64,000 nucleotides of DNA from Brachybacterium kimchii (GCF_023373525.1 NZ_CP097218.1:3410001-3474000), one strand, 5' to 3'; numbered from the stretch's first letter, positions 25,992 to 34,446 are shown. Translations and numbers: made by a program. Notes: a model not told the origin generated them from the sequence alone.

Positions 25992-26027
25992 ACGCGGCCC
26001 CCGGTGCGAATGCACCGGGGGCCGCGT
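25992..26027. terminator. 16-bp stem hairpin after the YtxH-like gene
   Basis: ACGCGGCCCCCGGTGC (25992-26007) and its exact complement (26012-26027) flank the loop GAAT. It lies 51 bases beyond the stop of the minus-strand gene ending at 26078. The 248-base gap 25830-26077 holds nothing else I can support. Confidence 0.75.
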
Positions 26028-26077
26028 GGTCCGACGGCGGCCGCCGAAGCGGCCCATCGGGTGGTGTCAGGCGTCGA

Positions 26078-27079
26078 TCAGGCGTCGCCGCGGTGGTTGC
26101 CGCGCTTCTCCGGATCGGCCGGGTTGTCCGCGGGGTCGATGGCGGGGTCGATCACGCGACCCTGCTCGGCCTCGCCGTCGGCCGAGCCCTTGGCCTGACC
26201 GCTCGTGGAGTCGGCGCCCTTGGCGGCACCGCCCTTCGCGCCGGTGGCCTTGGCGTCGGACCCCTTGGCCTCCGAGCCCTTGCCGTCGGTCTTCTTCGCC
26301 TCGGCCGAATCCACCTTGACCTCCGACGGAGAGGTGTCCGAGGAGCGGTCGGAGGTGTTCGGGGTCGAGGCGGCGTGCGAGCCGCCCTTGAGCGAGGAGG
26401 CGACGTCCCCCGCCTCGGCGCCGGCGACGGCGTCCGAGACCTGGGTGGAGTCGGACTCGCTCGAGCCCGAGGCCGGGTAGTGGGCACGGGCGAAGTCGGC
26501 CGGCGGGGCCCAGGGGTCCTCGACCGGACGGGTCTTCTTCCACACCAGGTAGCCGGCGGCTGCGCCGGCGGCCGCGAGACCCAGGATCAGCAGCACCTTG
26601 CCGGCGCGGCCGCTCTTCTTCTTGGGCGCGGCCACGGCGGCCTTCTTGATGTCGCCCTGGCCCTTGTCGAACTCGCTGCGAGCGGCATCGACGGCGGCGG
26701 TGACGGCCGAGCTCACCACGGAGCCGGTCGCCTCGGCCGTGCGGCGGGCGCGCGGGAGGTAGTCGTCCTGCAGGTCGTTGCGGAACTTCTCGGCCTGCGG
26801 GCCGATCTTCTCGCCGAAGGCGGAGATCTTCTCGCCCTGGGTGCGAAGCCCCTCCTCGACCTGCGGGCGGACCTGGTCGACGAAGTGCGAGGCCTTGTCG
26901 CCCGCGTTGCCGGCGAGGGACTTCAGCTCCTCGACGGCCTTGCCGGCCTTGTCCTCCGCAGTGCTGCCGAGATCCGCAGCGGTCTTCTGCGCCTGGTCCT
27001 GGACCTTCGACGCGGTCTTGGCCGCGTCCTTCCGGCCCTTCTTCGCTGCCTTCTTGGCACGTTTCGTGCTCAGCGCCAT
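26078..27079 (-). CDS. Membrane-anchored protein with Lys/Ala-rich amphipathic region and acidic/Ser-rich tail
   Basis: A 333-residue protein of no assigned function. A Lys-rich N terminus (KRAKKAAKKGRKDAAK) leads into a long Ala/Lys/Glu helix (about 20-150) of the YtxH/apolipoprotein-like type. A single transmembrane helix (about 162-182, VLLILGLAAAGAAAGYLVW) follows, then KKTRPVEDPWAPP and a disordered tail (about 200-333) of Ser, Asp, Gly and Lys. AAAGGGGA precedes the ATG and TAGGGT (27188-27183) is a likely -10. The K-x-x-x-V-x-D-P-W motif after the helix is something I associate with other actinobacterial proteins of this architecture. It may tether DNA or cell-envelope components; that is speculation. 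Confidence 0.8.
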   Translation of the reverse strand: MALSTKRAKKAAKKGRKDAAKTASKVQDQAQKTAADLGSTAEDKAGKAVEELKSLAGNAGDKASHFVDQVRPQVEEGLRTQGEKISAFGEKIGPQAEKFRNDLQDDYLPRARRTAEATGSVVSSAVTAAVDAARSEFDKGQGDIKKAAVAAPKKKSGRAGKVLLILGLAAAGAAAGYLVWKKTRPVEDPWAPPADFARAHYPASGSSESDSTQVSDAVAGAEAGDVASSLKGGSHAASTPNTSDRSSDTSPSEVKVDSAEAKKTDGKGSEAKGSDAKATGAKGGAAKGADSTSGQAKGSADGEAEQGRVIDPAIDPADNPADPEKRGNHRGDA

Positions 27080-27316
27080 GCGAGTCCCCTTTCGGTCATG
27101 TCCGCCGGGCTGTCCCGACGGGGGAGTGCGTGCGGACGAGGGTCGCGTCGCTCAAACGCGACGACACGTCTCGAGTGGTTCCACCCTACCGTGACCCCCG
27201 GCACGCGGATCCAGAGTGCTGACAGGTGGGGATGGAGATCCGCTTCCCCGCGGTACCGTGATCGGGTCCACACTCGCGCATCCCCGCGACGACGCGCCAT
27301 GAGCAGGTGATCCCTG

Positions 27317-27829
27317 ATGCCCCGCAAGCCCTCCCTCCCGCCGCTGCGCGGTGCGACGCCCCTGCAGGCCCTCGGCCGCTTCTTCCGTCAGTACGGGATC
27401 TCCAGCGGGCGGGCGAGCCGGAGCGAGTACTGGTGGTGGGTGCTCGTGAACCTCCTGGTCACGGCCGCTCTGCAGATCGCCGGCAACACACTGGTCGCGG
27501 GGTGGACGTGGGACTACACCTTCGTGATCGTCGGCAGCCGATGGCCGATGGGGTCGAGCGGTGCCTCGGTGATCGGGGTCATCGCGACGATCTGGGCGCT
27601 GGGCACCCTCATCCCGAGCCTCGCGGTGGTCTGGCGGCGCCTGCACGACGCAGGGCACGGCGGCGGCTGGTTCTTCCTGATCCTCATCCCGATCGTCGGC
27701 TGGCTGCTGCTGATCTGGCTGCTCGCCTCGAAGGAGAACCCCGACGGGGCGCGCTTCGACCGGCCGACGGCCACCACCGGCCCGGATGCACCGCTCGGCC
27801 TGCGCAGCGACGCCTGGTCGAGGTCCTGA
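27317..27829 (+). CDS. DUF805 membrane protein
   Basis: A 170-residue protein of the DUF805 family: an amphipathic start ending in FFRQYGISSGRASRSEYWWW, three or four helices, and the family motif VVWRRLHDAGHGGGWFFLI. Function of the family is unknown. TACCGT at 27252-27257 is a possible -10, giving a leader of about 53 bases. The C-terminal 20 residues are hydrophilic. Confidence 0.88.
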   Translation: MPRKPSLPPLRGATPLQALGRFFRQYGISSGRASRSEYWWWVLVNLLVTAALQIAGNTLVAGWTWDYTFVIVGSRWPMGSSGASVIGVIATIWALGTLIPSLAVVWRRLHDAGHGGGWFFLILIPIVGWLLLIWLLASKENPDGARFDRPTATTGPDAPLGLRSDAWSRS

Positions 27830-27962
27830 ACCGCGCCTCCGGCCGGGGTCCTGACCCGCGACCGGCGGATCCGTCGGTCGCGCCCACGTCTCCGTCGACG
27901 GTGAGCAGGTGCCCGTCGATCGCGCGCATGCCGCGCCCACGCGCCTGTGCGAGACTGGCCGC

Positions 27963-28499
27963 ATGTTCGCAACACTGCACACGAACCAGGGCGACATCCG
28001 CCTCGAGCTGTTCGAGAACGACGCCCCCAAGACCGTCGCCAACTTCGTCGGCCTCGCCGAGGGGACTCGCGAGTTCACCGACCCCGACTCCGGCGAGAAG
28101 GTCACCCGTCCGTTCTACGACGGCGTCATCTTCCACCGCGTCATCGACGGCTTCATGGTCCAGGGCGGCGACCCGCTGGGCACCGGCACCGGCGGCCCCG
28201 GCTACATGTTCGACGACGAGATCTCCGAGAAGAACTTCGACGAGCCCTACAAGCTCGCGATGGCCAACGCCGGCAAGCGCATGAACGCGATCACCGGCAA
28301 GCCCTCGGGCACCAACGGCTCGCAGTTCTTCATCACCGTCGCCCCCACCCAGTACCTGCACGGCAAGCACACCGTGTTCGGCGAGGTGGCCGACGACGAG
28401 TCGAAGAAGATCGTCGACGCGATCGCCACCACCCAGACCGACATGCGCGACCGTCCCGTCGAGGACGTCGTCATCGAGTCCGTCGACATCGAGAAGTGA
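27963..28499 (+). CDS. ppiA: Peptidyl-prolyl cis-trans isomerase, cyclophilin type
   Basis: A 178-residue cytoplasmic cyclophilin that speeds proline isomerisation during folding. Active-site strands are visible: FHRVIDGFMVQGGDP (Arg of the FHR motif), SGTNGSQFFIT and the HTVFGEV strand. GAGACT lies six bases before ATG 27963, suggesting leaderless initiation. In many actinobacteria this gene is near the replication origin and beside the rhomboid gene; here DUF2871 and MMPL genes lie between them. Confidence 0.95.
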   Translation: MFATLHTNQGDIRLELFENDAPKTVANFVGLAEGTREFTDPDSGEKVTRPFYDGVIFHRVIDGFMVQGGDPLGTGTGGPGYMFDDEISEKNFDEPYKLAMANAGKRMNAITGKPSGTNGSQFFITVAPTQYLHGKHTVFGEVADDESKKIVDAIATTQTDMRDRPVEDVVIESVDIEK

Positions 28500-28575
28500 T
28501 TCGGAGGCGGGCGCCCATCAGGGCGCTCGCCCTCCGACGGCCCCGCACCGGGGCCACCCCACCGGGGCCACCCCG

Positions 28576-28631
28576 CGAGAAGTACGAAACGGTTGCCATG
28601 AGCGCTCATGGCAACCGTTTCGTACTTCTCG
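28576..28631. repeat. Perfect 56-bp palindrome without loop
   Basis: Every base pairs about the centre 28603/28604: arms begin CGAGAAGTACGAAACGG and meet at ATGAGC|GCTCAT. GC content is about 54 percent against roughly 70 percent around it. It lies 77 bases after ppiA and 71 bases before the end of the convergent DUF2871 gene, so it may act as a bidirectional terminator, but no loop-free 28-bp perfect stem is needed for that. It may be a dispersed element. Confidence 0.9.
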
Positions 28632-28701
28632 TCGGTGTCAGGGGTCGGCAGGCGGCCCGATCGGCTGCTGCTGGCGCCGTCGGGCGGCCTGGTCGGCGTG
28701 T

Positions 28702-29163
28702 TCAGGCGCGCACGGTGACGGTCTCCTCCGTCGCGCGGCGGACGATCGCCCTGCGGATCAGGACCATCAGCAGCACGAAGCCGACGGTGAGCAGGATGTG
28801 CCCGATCCCGGCGATGCCCGAGACCATGGCGTCCATAGCCCCCAGGTCCGCGCCCTGCACGGTGAGCATGCCGCGGACGAACATCATGGCGGCGCTGACC
28901 AGCACCCCTGCGTGGTAGATGCCCTGGAACCACGCGAACAGGCGCGGGGAGTCGGAGAGCCGGAGCGTGGCCTCGAGGGCGAGGACCGCGAGCAGGACGA
29001 TCACGCCCAGGGTCAGCAGGTGCGTGTGCACGACGCCCAGCTGGGTGTGATCGGTGGCCGGCCAGTCGGAGTGCTTGGTGATCTCGCGGAACGCAAGGCC
29101 TGAGACGAGGCCGAGGCCGAGGTAGACGCAGATCGCGGTGAACAGACGGTTCATGGCGCGCAT
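28702..29163 (-). CDS. DUF2871 membrane protein
   Basis: A 153-residue four-helix membrane protein with histidines inside or beside helices (THLLTLGV, IYHAGVL, GIGHILLTVG), a pattern resembling haem- or copper-handling subunits, though no function is established for the family. GGAA lies eight bases before ATG 29163. It follows the MMPL gene by 113 bases on the same strand and may be co-transcribed. Confidence 0.88.
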   Translation of the reverse strand: MRAMNRLFTAICVYLGLGLVSGLAFREITKHSDWPATDHTQLGVVHTHLLTLGVIVLLAVLALEATLRLSDSPRLFAWFQGIYHAGVLVSAAMMFVRGMLTVQGADLGAMDAMVSGIAGIGHILLTVGFVLLMVLIRRAIVRRATEETVTVRA

Positions 29164-29276
29164 GGGTGTTCCTTTCGAAGGTGGAGCTGAGGGACGGGGA
29201 GCTGAGGGAGGGGCGGTGCCGGCAGCAGCCGGCGGCAGAGGGTTCCGCGGGCGAAGGGGCCGACGGTCACCGCTGC

Positions 29277-31433
29277 TCAGCGGGCGCGGCGATCGGCGCG
29301 GCCGCCCACGCGCCCCGGCCACCACATGCGGTCCCCGATCAGGGAGAACAGGGCGGGCACGAGCACCGTGCGCACGAGCACCGTGTCCACGAGGACGCCG
29401 AGCCCGACGATCAGGCCCAGCTGGCCGAGGACCACGAGCGGCAGCACGCCGAGGGCGGCGAAGACCGCGGCGAGCACGATCCCGGCGCTCGTGATGACCA
29501 CACCCGTCGAGCCCACGGCCCGGACGGTGCCGTGCACTGTGCCGAAGCGCTCGGCCTCGCGACGGATCCGGTGGGTGAGGAAGATCGTGTAGTCCACGCC
29601 CAGGGCCGCGAGGAACAGGAACGCCAGCAGCGGCACGGTGACGTCGAGCGCGGGGATGTCGAAGAGGGTGCGGCCCACCCACAGGCCCAGCCCGATCGAG
29701 GCGAGCGTGCTGACGAGGTTCGCCGCGAGCAGCACCAGCGGAGCCACGAGCGCCCGCAGCAGCACCATGAGCACCACGAGGATCACCCCGAGGATGATCG
29801 GCGCGATGAGCAGCAGGTCCCGCATCGAGTCGTCGTGGACGTCGAGCGCCTGCGCCGAGGTGCCTCCCACCAGGGCGTCCGGCGTGACGCCGTGGACCGC
29901 GCCGCGCAGGGCGAGGACCTCGTCGTCGGCCGCCGGGGACTCGGGCTGGGCGGTGCCCGTGGCCGAGAGGACGGTCTCGCCCTCGGGCGTGGTGCCGCTC
30001 TCGGCGACGGACTCGATGCCGGGGACGTCCTTCGCCGCGGTCGTCACGGCCTTCGCGTCCGTCGTGGGGACGGTGATCAGGTGCGGGCCGGACTGGCCGG
30101 CGCCGTAGTGCTCGGCGATCGCGGTGAAGCCGGTCTGGGATTCGTTCGCCGAGGCGAACTGCTCGCTCTGGGAGAGGCCGACGCGCGTGCCCAGCAGACC
30201 GGTCGCGCACACGGCCAGCACGGCGAGCGTGCCGATCACGGAGAGCACCGGGCGGGCGGTGACGCGGCGGGCGACGGCGGCGAAGACGCCGCGCTCGGCA
30301 TCATCGGTCGCGGAGGACGTCGATGCGGCATCCGATCCGGCCTGCTCGGGGCGCGGGACGAAGGGCCAGAACACGCGGCGCCCCGTGATCGCGAGCAGGG
30401 CCGTGAGCGGGAACAGGACCGCGAGCAGGGCGATCACGAGTCCCACGGCTGCGGCGATGCCGAGCCCGCGGGTCGCGGGCATGACGGCCAGCACGAGCGT
30501 GAGCAGGGCGAGCACCACCGTCACGTTCGAGGCGACCACGGCCGGTGCGGTCTCGCTCCAGGCGCGGCGCAGGGCCTCCCGGTGGTCGTCGCTGCGATGC
30601 AGCTCCTCGCGGTACCGCGAGATCAGCAGCAGCGCGTAGTTCGCGCCCGCGCCGAACACGAGCACGCTGATCACGCCCGCATCGAAGGCCAGGGAGAAGG
30701 TCTCGCCCATGCGCGAGGTGACGGCGCTCGCGACGCCGTCGGCCGCGCCGACCACCGCGAGGGGGAGCAGCCACAGCACGGGGGAGCGGTAGGTGAGCAG
30801 CAGGAGCACCCCGACCACCGCGATCGTCACGATCAGCAGGCGGAAGTCGGCGCCCGCGAAGGCGCCGCGGATGTCGGAGCCGACGGCGGGCCCACCGGTG
30901 AGCTGCACCTGCAGGTCGCCGGAGACGGCGCCATGGGCGACCTCCCGCAGGTCCGCGATCTTCGCGTCGACCGCATCGTCGCCTGCGCCGGTGTCGATCG
31001 GCGCGAGCACGAGATCGGCGCGCCCGTCCTCGGAGGGCATCGGAGGCAGCTCGTCGCCGTCGGTCGCGTCCGCGAGGGCGGTGCGCAGATGGGCGACCTG
31101 CTGCTCGTCGTCCGATGTCAGCTCCCCGCCGTCGGTGCGGGTGACGACGGCCATCACGGTCTGCTGGTCCGCGTCGGGCAGCTGGTCGGCGATCGCGGCG
31201 GCCCGCGAGGACTCGGCGCTCGTCGGGAGCGCATCCATCCCCGCGGCGGGCCCGGATCCCCGCAGACCCATCAGCGCGAGCGCGAGGAGCGCGGCGATCG
31301 CCAGCACGGCCCAGGCGGAGCGCCGGCCCGTGAGGAGCGCGGCGATCCGGGCGAGGGCGCGGGCGGGTCGGGACGGGGCCGACGCCGCGGCAGGCGTGGG
31401 CGACTGCGTCGGGGAGCTGATCGAGGTTCTCAT
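29277..31433 (-). CDS. MMPL-family RND transporter
   Basis: A 718-residue exporter with two repeats, each a single helix, an extracellular loop domain and a five-helix bundle, the usual actinobacterial MmpL/ActII-3 architecture. Signature pieces include GADFRLLIVTIAVVG and FGAGANYALLLISRYREEL in the first half and LGVDYTIFLTHRIRREA in the second, carrying the proton-relay Asp-Tyr pairs. Relatives move lipids, siderophores or antibiotics. AGGAAG precedes the ATG. Upstream DNA (31524-31544) resembles the YhgE/Pip operator, hinting at a shared regulator. Substrate unknown. Confidence 0.92.
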   Translation of the reverse strand: MRTSISSPTQSPTPAAASAPSRPARALARIAALLTGRRSAWAVLAIAALLALALMGLRGSGPAAGMDALPTSAESSRAAAIADQLPDADQQTVMAVVTRTDGGELTSDDEQQVAHLRTALADATDGDELPPMPSEDGRADLVLAPIDTGAGDDAVDAKIADLREVAHGAVSGDLQVQLTGGPAVGSDIRGAFAGADFRLLIVTIAVVGVLLLLTYRSPVLWLLPLAVVGAADGVASAVTSRMGETFSLAFDAGVISVLVFGAGANYALLLISRYREELHRSDDHREALRRAWSETAPAVVASNVTVVLALLTLVLAVMPATRGLGIAAAVGLVIALLAVLFPLTALLAITGRRVFWPFVPRPEQAGSDAASTSSATDDAERGVFAAVARRVTARPVLSVIGTLAVLAVCATGLLGTRVGLSQSEQFASANESQTGFTAIAEHYGAGQSGPHLITVPTTDAKAVTTAAKDVPGIESVAESGTTPEGETVLSATGTAQPESPAADDEVLALRGAVHGVTPDALVGGTSAQALDVHDDSMRDLLLIAPIILGVILVVLMVLLRALVAPLVLLAANLVSTLASIGLGLWVGRTLFDIPALDVTVPLLAFLFLAALGVDYTIFLTHRIRREAERFGTVHGTVRAVGSTGVVITSAGIVLAAVFAALGVLPLVVLGQLGLIVGLGVLVDTVLVRTVLVPALFSLIGDRMWWPGRVGGRADRRAR

Positions 31434-31523
31434 CGTTCTTCCTGGTCGCGCGGGGTTCTGGGGGCCGCGGCGACCTGCGCCGCGGTACGCGATCCACGCT
31501 AGGAACGGCCTCGTCGGACGGAA

Positions 31524-31544
31524 TCAACCGTTCGATGTATTCGA
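31524..31544. promoter_or_regulatory. Operator-like sequence shared with the YhgE/Pip promoter
   Basis: The segment begins TCAACCG and ends TCGATGTATTCGA. It matches 20881-20900 (TCAATACG then TCGATGTATCGA) apart from two short indels and two or three substitutions. It lies about 90 bases before the MMPL start. Palindromic character is weaker here than at the YhgE/Pip site. Confidence 0.35.
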
Positions 31545-31608
31545 CCTGTGACCCGGAGCGCCGTCGCGCCTCGGCGTGCTCCCCGGTGCCTCATGTAGGA
31601 ATGGGGGC

Positions 31609-32697
31609 ATGGAGAACCGACCCACCTACGGCTACGGCGCCGACGACCCGGATCCGGCCCAGCGCCCGCGACCCAGCTACGGCTACTCCGCCGGCGACGC
31701 CGAACGAGCCGGAGGGGCCGACGGCGCTGCGGCCGGGACGGGCGGCTCCTCCGCGGGCGCCGCGGACGATGCCTCGCTGCCTGCGCACCAGATCCCGGGA
31801 GGCGAGCAGGCGGGAGGGCCCGTGTGCCCCCGCCACCCCGACCGCGTGAGCTACGTGCGCTGCAAGCGCTGCGGCCGGCCCGCGTGCGGCGAGTGCCAGC
31901 GCCCCGCACCCGTGGGGATGCTCTGCGTGGACTGCGAGAAGGAGCTCGCCGCGCAGCAGCGCTCGGCGAGCCCGCGCAACATGGCCGGCGGCCGCATGGG
32001 CAGCTCCACCCCGTTCCTCACCTACGGCGTGATCGGCCTGTGCGTGGTGCTGTTCCTCGGCCAGACCCTGATCCCCGGGGGCGCCGTCGAGCAGGCCCTC
32101 ATCTACGCCCCCGTGCGCACCCTCGCGATGCCCTGGACCCTGATCACCTCGGGGTTCCTCCACGGCGGCGTGTTCCATCTGCTGCTGAACATGTACGCCA
32201 TGTACCTGGTGGGCACGCACCTCGAGCGCACGCTCGGGCACTGGCGCTTCGGCGCGATCTTCATGCTCTCCCTGTTCGCGGGGCAGGTGGCCGTGCTCCT
32301 GTTCGCCGACCCCATGTCCTCCTCGTGGGTCGGGGCGACGCTCGGCGCGAGCGGCGGCATCTTCGGCCTGTTCGGCACACTGCTGATCGTGAACCGGCGG
32401 ATGGGCGCGGAGACCACGCAGATCCTCGTGCTGATCGGGCTGAACCTCGTCATCACCTTCACGATCCCCAACATCTCGTGGCAGGGGCACCTGGGCGGTC
32501 TGGTGATGGGCACGGCGCTGACCGCGGTGATGTTCGCGCTGCGCCCGAAGGCGAGCCCCGGCGCCGACCGCGCCGCCCTCGCGCGCCGCTCGGCGCTCAT
32601 CCACGGCGGCGTGCTCGCCGCGGGGCTCGTGCTGTGCCTCGTGCTCATCGCGGTGAAGATCGCGACCGTCCCCGCCGGGTACCTGCCGCTGCTCTGA
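31609..32697 (+). CDS. Rhomboid intramembrane serine protease with zinc ribbon
   Basis: A 362-residue protein. A disordered Gly/Ala/Tyr-rich start (1-65) is followed by a treble-clef type zinc finger (about 68-108, with CKRCGRPACGEC and CVDC). Six or seven membrane helices follow, with the catalytic Ser in LGASGGIFGLFGT and His in WQGHLGGLVMG. It cleaves membrane helices within the bilayer. AGGA eight bases upstream supports ATG 31609. Rhomboids with this zinc finger are typical of actinobacterial origin regions. The 342-base gap that follows carries DnaA-box-like repeats. Confidence 0.93.
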   Translation: MENRPTYGYGADDPDPAQRPRPSYGYSAGDAERAGGADGAAAGTGGSSAGAADDASLPAHQIPGGEQAGGPVCPRHPDRVSYVRCKRCGRPACGECQRPAPVGMLCVDCEKELAAQQRSASPRNMAGGRMGSSTPFLTYGVIGLCVVLFLGQTLIPGGAVEQALIYAPVRTLAMPWTLITSGFLHGGVFHLLLNMYAMYLVGTHLERTLGHWRFGAIFMLSLFAGQVAVLLFADPMSSSWVGATLGASGGIFGLFGTLLIVNRRMGAETTQILVLIGLNLVITFTIPNISWQGHLGGLVMGTALTAVMFALRPKASPGADRAALARRSALIHGGVLAAGLVLCLVLIAVKIATVPAGYLPLL

Positions 32698-32807
32698 GGC
32701 GGCGGGCCGCGGGTCCGACGGGCCGATCGCGAGGGGCCGACGGCGAGGGGCCGATGGGCTGAGGAGCCGGCGTGCCGAGTCGCCGACGGTCGAGCCGACC
32801 CCCGGGC

Positions 32808-33034
32808 TGTGGAATCACATGCCTGTGATTATCCCCAGTTGTGGATAACTTTGGGGACAACTGCCGATCGTGTGTGGAATCTCGGGGGACGGAGGCCTCG
32901 AACCTGTGGACCGGAGGTGTCCAACAGGCGTCGACACCGTGCGACAGCCCCCATGACCTGCGGTACGAAGCCCTCCACCGTGCGGAATCACAAACCTGTC
33001 ATTCGTCCCCAGGTGTGGAGTTCTCTGTGGAAAA
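32808..33034. repeat. DnaA-box-like cluster with diverged 43-bp direct repeat
   Basis: Two copies of a 42/43-bp unit (32808-32849 and 32981-33023) share about three quarters of their bases, including GGAATCACA, ACCTGT or GCCTGT, and TCCCCAG. Inside and around them are a perfect DnaA box (TGTGGATAA, 32840-32848, reverse), TTTTCCACA (reverse, 33026-33034), near matches TTATCCCCA (32829-32837) and TTGTCCCCA (reverse, 32852-32860), and several TCCACA cores. The gap lies between the rhomboid and pcp genes. No dnaA or dnaN is adjacent, so it is not a standard oriC. Confidence 0.55.
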
Positions 33035-33039
33035 CCCTC

Positions 33040-33684
33040 TCAGGACTCCACACCGCCGGTGATCCGGACGTCCTGATCCGACCCCAGAGCGGCCTCGACC
33101 ATCGCCACCAGGGCGCGTGCGGCGTCGTCGGCGCCCACCACGTCGGCCGAGGGGACATGGACGAACCCGCCGCGGACGGCGACGCCCCCACCGCTGGCCG
33201 TGCTCGCGTCCGCCTGCAGCGCATGGCACAGCCGGTAGAAGACGTCGTTGCACACGTACGTCCCGGCCGTCTGCGAGACCGCGGCCGGCACGTCGAGGTC
33301 CCGCGCGGCCTCGACCATCGCCTTGATCGGCAGGGTCGAGAAGTATCCGACCGGGCCGCCGTCCAGGCAGGGGGCGTCGATGGGGGAGCGGCCGTCGTTG
33401 TCGGCGATGCGGGCGTCCTGCACGTTGATCGCGACCCGCTCGGGAGTGATCGCGCGCCGGCCCGCGGCGAGACCGGTCGCGATCACGAGGCGCGGCGAAC
33501 GGGCCGTGACCTGCTCGAGCAGCATGTCGGCCCCGCGGGAGAACACGACGGGCAGGCATGCCGTCCCCACGCTCAGACCCCGGGCCTCCAGGAGCGGCGC
33601 GGCCCGCCGCACCGCCTCCCACGACTCGTTCGTCGTGGCCCCCGCGAAGGGCTCGAACCCGCTCAGCAGCACGTCGATGCTCAT
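33040..33684 (-). CDS. pcp: Pyroglutamyl-peptidase I
   Basis: A 214-residue cytoplasmic C15 cysteine peptidase that removes N-terminal pyroglutamate. The triad is visible: E82 (ITPERVAIN), C145 (AGTYVCNDVFY) and H176 (FVHVPS), close to reference numbering (E81, C144, H168). The opening VLLSGFEPFAG is the family signature. TACCCT six bases before the ATG gives a leaderless start. Only 32 bases separate its start from the divergent GNAT start. Confidence 0.95.
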   Translation of the reverse strand: MSIDVLLSGFEPFAGATTNESWEAVRRAAPLLEARGLSVGTACLPVVFSRGADMLLEQVTARSPRLVIATGLAAGRRAITPERVAINVQDARIADNDGRSPIDAPCLDGGPVGYFSTLPIKAMVEAARDLDVPAAVSQTAGTYVCNDVFYRLCHALQADASTASGGGVAVRGGFVHVPSADVVGADDAARALVAMVEAALGSDQDVRITGGVES

Positions 33685-33690
33685 GGGGGC

Positions 33691-33710
33691 AGGGTATGCG
33701 CCTCTACTCT
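33691..33710. promoter_or_regulatory. Back-to-back leaderless promoters for pcp and the GNAT gene
   Basis: On the minus strand, TACCCT (33696-33691) is six bases from the pcp ATG. On the plus strand, TACTCT (33705-33710) is six bases from ATG 33717. The two -10 boxes are eight bases apart, so each -35 region would lie within the other gene and the polymerases should exclude each other. Confidence 0.65.
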
Positions 33711-33716
33711 GGGCGC

Positions 33717-34433
33717 ATGCCCGCCTCGCCGACGCCCGATCCGTCCATGTCCCCCGGGCTCCCGCCGGACCTCGACGCCCTGCACCCGCCCTTCGCCCTG
33801 CGGGTGCGCTCCGGCCCGCTCACCCTGCGGGTCCTCGCCGATCGCGACCTGCCGGAGTACGCCGAGCTGCTGCGTCGGCCGATCTTCGCCGACCCCGACG
33901 CCCCGCACGTCTTCCCCTGGTACGCCCGGCCCGAGCAGGAGCGGATCCGCGAGGCGCTGCGCTTCCAATGGCGCCTACGCAGCGAGCTGACCCCGGAGAG
34001 CTGGTCGCTGACCCTGGGCATCTGGGCCGACGACCGGCTCATCGGCTGCCAGGACCTCGACGCGAAGCAGTTCGCCGTGCGCCGCACGGTGACCTCGGGA
34101 TCCTGGCTCGCACGGGACATGCAGGGGCGCGGCTACGGCGGTCTCATGCGCCGCGCCGTGCTCGTGCTCGCCTTCGACCACCTGGGCGCAGTGCGGGCGG
34201 AGTCCGCGGCGGTCGTCGGCAACGAGCGCTCCTACGGCGTCTCCCGCTCCTGCGGCTACGTCGACAACGGCACCGAGGTCATCGAGCAGAACGGCCGAGC
34301 CGTGGAGCACCAGCGGTTCGTCGTCACCCCGGAGACCTTCCGGCGCGGGCCCCGGAGCGTCGAGGTCGAGGGACTCACCCCGGAGCTGCGCGCGCTGCTC
34401 GGGGCGCCGGAGCCCGGCGACTCGAGCACCTGA
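33717..34433 (+). CDS. GNAT-family N-acetyltransferase
   Basis: A 238-residue RimJ/RimL-like acetyltransferase: acidic-substrate strand LTLRVLADRDLPEYAELL, acetyl-CoA loop in WLARDMQGRGYGGLMRRAVL (Q/R-x-x-G-x-G/A pattern), and the VVGNERSYGVSRSCGYVDNG strand-helix typical of the end of the fold. The start at 33717 is set by the -10 box six bases upstream; ATG 33696 would add seven residues. Substrate unknown, plausibly a protein N terminus or small amine. Confidence 0.88.
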   Translation: MPASPTPDPSMSPGLPPDLDALHPPFALRVRSGPLTLRVLADRDLPEYAELLRRPIFADPDAPHVFPWYARPEQERIREALRFQWRLRSELTPESWSLTLGIWADDRLIGCQDLDAKQFAVRRTVTSGSWLARDMQGRGYGGLMRRAVLVLAFDHLGAVRAESAAVVGNERSYGVSRSCGYVDNGTEVIEQNGRAVEHQRFVVTPETFRRGPRSVEVEGLTPELRALLGAPEPGDSST

Positions 34434-34446
34434 GCACGCCGTCCCC

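Noticed and set aside
29164-30210. In-frame upstream extension of the DUF2871 gene
   Set aside because: The family begins at 29163 and the extension lies over the MMPL coding sequence in another frame.
32698-33039. oriC
   Set aside because: DnaA-box-like sequences are present, but dnaA and dnaN, the usual flanks, are absent.
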